Shown piece by piece: positions 61,579 to 64,000 of a stretch of DNA of 64,000 nt. The translations under genes were made by a program, and so were the position numbers. The notes beneath the pieces were generated by a model, which saw only the letters and a list, made by a program, of their open reading frames with translations, was not told the DNA's origin and did not search any database. This DNA comes from Marimonas arenosa (GTDB lineage Bacteria; Pseudomonadota; Alphaproteobacteria; Rhodobacterales; Rhodobacteraceae), in NCBI RefSeq assembly GCF_030848945.1, contig NZ_JANHAX010000003.1:558001-622000 (forward strand), in the 5' to 3' direction. How positions within the stretch are numbered: position 1 is the stretch's first letter; each line of letters starts with the position of its first letter.

Positions 61579-63630
61579 TCAGCGGCGACCCTCGCGTAGC
61601 CAGGCGCCGATGAAGAGCGCCGAGGCGAGAAGCAGGACCAGCCAAGCCGGCAGGAGCGGGGTTCGCGACACGCCCTTGGTTTCGAAGGCGCCGCGTGGCG
61701 TGAGGCCGAGCCAGCCGCGGCCTGCAGCAGGGCGGCCAACACGGACCTGGCGCAGGTTGGGTATGCCTTGGTGCAGCTGGGCCACGCCGCCGCGCATCTG
61801 TGCTATCACCGGGTCAAGCAGGGCGCTGCTGGCGACGGTTTCCACGAATTCGCGCGGAGCCGCGGGACCCAGGCCCACGACCGCTTCCTTGTCGCCATTC
61901 TTGAGCCGGTAGAGCCCGATCTCGTCGCCTTCGTGGAGCACTTCAAAGCGGCCGGGGTCGGTTTCGGCGAGTGGGAGTTCAGCTGTCTCGCCCGTGGGCG
62001 AGGTGATTGTGACGGTGCCAACATCCTGCGTCAGCGACCGGCGGATAATACGTAGGGTTTGGCCGGTGGGCTCGGCCCAAAGCGCTTCTTCCTCGAGCTC
62101 GGGTTCCTTCATCATCCAATGTGCCAGCCGCCTAAGCAGTTCGAGCTGCGGCCCGCCACCTTCGAAACCGCGGCTCCAGAGCCAGGCATGATCCGAGGCC
62201 AGGAGCGCCACCCGGCCCTCACCGACCCTATCAAGCATCAAGAGCGGGCTGCCGTCATGGCCCGACATGACCACGTTGCCGGCCTGTTCCGTGACCTCGA
62301 TCTGGCGCATCCAGCGCCCCCAGTCCTCCTGGCCCTCAGGTGCGCGTAGCCCGGCGGTCACCGGGTGACGCTGGCCGAGCTCGGTGATCTCGGGGCGGAA
62401 ACCCTGTTCGATCACCCGGGCGGTGGGGCTGGCCGGCAGGATTTCGGCCAGCGGTGAGCGGTAGAGGCTGTCGGCCGAGGCGAAATCGGGACCTGCGGCA
62501 ATGAGGATCGCGCCGCCAGTTTCAGCATAGGCGCGCACGTTGTCGAGATAGAGCGAGGGCAAGATACCGCGACGTTTGTAACGGTCGAAGACGATCAGGT
62601 CGAAATCGTTGATCTTTTCGAGGAAAAGCTCGCGCGTGGGAAACGCGATCAGCGACAGCTCGCTCACCGGCACGCCATCCTGCTTCTCGGGCGGGCGCAG
62701 GATGGTGAAATGCACGAGGTCGACCGAGCTGTCGGATTTCAACAGGTTGCGCCAGGTGCGGCCGCCCGGGTGTGGTTCGCCCGACACCAGCAGCACCCGC
62801 AGCCGGTCGCGGACACCGTTGATCTGGATCAGCGCAGTGTTGTTGCGGTCGGTGATTTCGCCCTCCGCCATGGGCACGGTGAATTGCAGCACGTTGCGGC
62901 CGCCGTGGGGCAGGGTGACAGGCAGGTCGACCGGTTCGCCGACGGGGATCTGGAAAGCCATCGGCGCACCGCCGTCGACGGCGATTTCGATTTCTGTGCG
63001 GTCGAGTCCTTCGGGCACGGCGCCCTGATCCTCGACGCGAAGCGTGAGGGTGATTTCCTCACCCAGAATGGCATAGGCCGGCGCGTTTTCGACAATCAGG
63101 CGGCGGTCCCAGTCCTCGGGCTGGCCGGTCAGAAGAAGGTGCAGCGGCGCGGGCAGGTCAGGGGCGTTGTCGATGTCGTGGACGCGGCCGTCGGAGATCA
63201 GGAAAAGCCCCGATATCCGCGCGCGCGGTTCTTCGGCCAGGGCATTGGCCAGCGCGGTCATGGCCAGCGTGCCGGCATCACCTTGTCCGTTGGGCAGCTC
63301 GACACGACGCAACTCGGTATTGGGTAGGGCGGCGATTCGGGTTGCGAGGGCGTCGGCCGCGGCCTCGGTGGCCTCGGCGCGCTCGGCGAGCTGCTGGCTC
63401 GAGCTGCGATCAACCACCATCAGGGCGATGTCCGGCAGGTCCTCGCGATCTTCTTGCTGCCAGACCGGGCCAGCCAGAGCGGCGAGGATCACCGCGGCGC
63501 CGAGCGCGCGCAGCGCCCATCCCGACAATCCGCGCCACAGGGCCAGCGCAACGCCACCCAGGGCGAGCACGAAACAAGCCATGAGAACCGGCCACGGCAG
63601 AAGCGGATCGAACAGGATGGTCGTGCTCAT
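61579..63630 (-). CDS. Large membrane protein with a VWA/glutamine-amidotransferase-like core, unknown
   Basis: 683 residues. Two N-terminal membrane helices (WPVLMACFVLALGGVALALW and ALRALGAAVILAALAGPVWQ), a VWA-like domain (IALMVVDRSSSQQLAERAEA, GLFLISDGRVHDIDNAP) lacking part of the classical DxSxS metal site (DRSSS is present), a beta-sandwich region, a class-I amidotransferase-like domain (LRVLLVSGEPHPGGRTWRNL, DLIVFDRYKRRG, GGAILIAAGPDFASADSLYR), and a final helix LLPAWLVLLLASALFIGAWL. Such proteins accompany MoxR ATPase, DUF58 and DUF4159 genes in rhodobacteria. The start overlaps the DUF4159 stop by four bases. Confidence 0.8.
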   Translation of the reverse strand: MSTTILFDPLLPWPVLMACFVLALGGVALALWRGLSGWALRALGAAVILAALAGPVWQQEDREDLPDIALMVVDRSSSQQLAERAEATEAAADALATRIAALPNTELRRVELPNGQGDAGTLAMTALANALAEEPRARISGLFLISDGRVHDIDNAPDLPAPLHLLLTGQPEDWDRRLIVENAPAYAILGEEITLTLRVEDQGAVPEGLDRTEIEIAVDGGAPMAFQIPVGEPVDLPVTLPHGGRNVLQFTVPMAEGEITDRNNTALIQINGVRDRLRVLLVSGEPHPGGRTWRNLLKSDSSVDLVHFTILRPPEKQDGVPVSELSLIAFPTRELFLEKINDFDLIVFDRYKRRGILPSLYLDNVRAYAETGGAILIAAGPDFASADSLYRSPLAEILPASPTARVIEQGFRPEITELGQRHPVTAGLRAPEGQEDWGRWMRQIEVTEQAGNVVMSGHDGSPLLMLDRVGEGRVALLASDHAWLWSRGFEGGGPQLELLRRLAHWMMKEPELEEEALWAEPTGQTLRIIRRSLTQDVGTVTITSPTGETAELPLAETDPGRFEVLHEGDEIGLYRLKNGDKEAVVGLGPAAPREFVETVASSALLDPVIAQMRGGVAQLHQGIPNLRQVRVGRPAAGRGWLGLTPRGAFETKGVSRTPLLPAWLVLLLASALFIGAWLREGRR

Positions 63631-64000
63631 TGCCCCAGCCTTTCCAGCAGTGCCGGGACGTGCACCTGATCGGATTTGTAATTGCCCGTCAGCACGTGCA
63701 TCACAAGGTTAACGCCAAAGCGGTAGGCCAGTTCGCGCTGACGCTCGCCTGCCAACCCGCGACCGACAGGGAAAATCGGCTGGCCGCGCTGATCCATCGC
63801 CCAGGCGGCGGCCCAGTCGTTGCCGCCGACAATCACCGGGGTGACGTTGTCGTTGAGATTGCGGAACGGCATGCCTTCGATCTTCTCGGAATCCGCTGGG
63901 GCAGCTTCGACCCAGACATCGCGGCTGGTATGGCGGCCGGGGAAATCCTGCAGGAGGTAAAAGGCCCGAGTCAGCACATGGTCGGACGGCACCGGTTCGA
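63627..64000 (-). CDS. DUF4159-domain membrane protein, C-terminal part only
   Basis: The visible 124 codons are the C-terminal end of a DUF4159 protein: FPGRHTSRDVWVEAAPADSE, TPVIVGGNDWAAAWAMDQRG and the very conserved ending RQRELAYRFGVNLVMHVLTG NYKSDQVHVPALLERLGQ. The gene starts beyond the right edge; an internal Met is not the real start. It belongs to the same transcript as the 683-residue protein, with a four-base overlap. Confidence 0.88.
   Translation of the reverse strand, partial: EPVPSDHVLTRAFYLLQDFPGRHTSRDVWVEAAPADSEKIEGMPFRNLNDNVTPVIVGGNDWAAAWAMDQRGQPIFPVGRGLAGERQRELAYRFGVNLVMHVLTGNYKSDQVHVPALLERLGQ

Noticed and set aside
60083..61912. 609-codon plus-strand frame opposite the ATP-grasp gene
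   Set aside because: Antisense shadow; the minus-strand protein has clear family motifs.
1..64000. tRNA, rRNA, CRISPR, prophage or insertion-sequence genes
   Set aside because: I saw no cloverleaf with a CCA-type 3' end, no repeat-spacer array, no transposase or integrase motifs.

Overview
The window is GC-rich bacterial DNA that reads as an alphaproteobacterium of the Rhodobacterales (Roseobacter-like) type. The reasons are the gene content and the layout: polyamine- and dipeptide-type ABC operons with ATGA overlaps, a ureDA-x-BCEFG urease cluster, the Anbu/alpha-E/transglutaminase/ATP-grasp operon, a DUF4159-type membrane protein pair, YgaP-like and TMEM220-like small membrane proteins, and a rhodobacterial-style porin. 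I found no rRNA, tRNA, CRISPR array, intact insertion sequence or phage gene.

Layout. 0-4 kb: end of a spermidine/putrescine-type ABC transporter (permease cut by the left edge, plus ATPase), a divergent LuxR-type regulator with a palindromic candidate operator between them, a membrane protein with an M48-peptidase-like but degenerate core, and a small YgaP-like membrane protein. 4.7-11.5 kb: an M20 dipeptidase convergent with a complete dipeptide/oligopeptide ABC operon (binding protein, two permeases, double ATPase). 12.4-18.7 kb: an operon of four exported hydrolases: a Tat/lipobox amidohydrolase, a metzincin metalloprotease, a subtilase and a trypsin-like protease. 19.4-20.9 kb: a DUF4956 membrane protein with a VTC-domain (polyphosphate polymerase-like) protein, preceded by a near-perfect Pho box on the opposite strand. 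21-23.5 kb: porin, DUF1554 lectin-like protein, a frameshifted YgaP-like gene, TMEM220-like protein.

23.6-32 kb: a complete ebo set (eboD-E-C, then eboF on the other strand with a PQQ-type sugar dehydrogenase, then eboA-B and a VTT-domain membrane protein). The ebo genes are known from cyanobacteria and algal plastids for moving metabolite precursors to the periplasm. A diheme cytochrome c and a second PQQ-type dehydrogenase follow, then a GntR/FCD regulator divergent from idi (isopentenyl-diphosphate isomerase).

36-51 kb: a type II secretion system on the minus strand in the order E-F-G-H-I-J-L-M-C/N-D-K, divergent from a gene for a 1233-residue exported protein with sialidase-type Asp boxes and an Asp/His-rich stretch. 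The shared intergenic region holds an FNR-type half-palindrome and a perfect hairpin. This large protein is the obvious candidate substrate, and the exported proteases upstream are further candidates.

51-64 kb: the urease cluster with a tiny His-containing membrane peptide between ureA and ureB and a Tat-exported cyclase-family protein between ureB and ureC; then, convergent to it, the Anbu proteasome-like operon; then a large membrane protein and the C-terminal part of a DUF4159 protein cut by the right edge.
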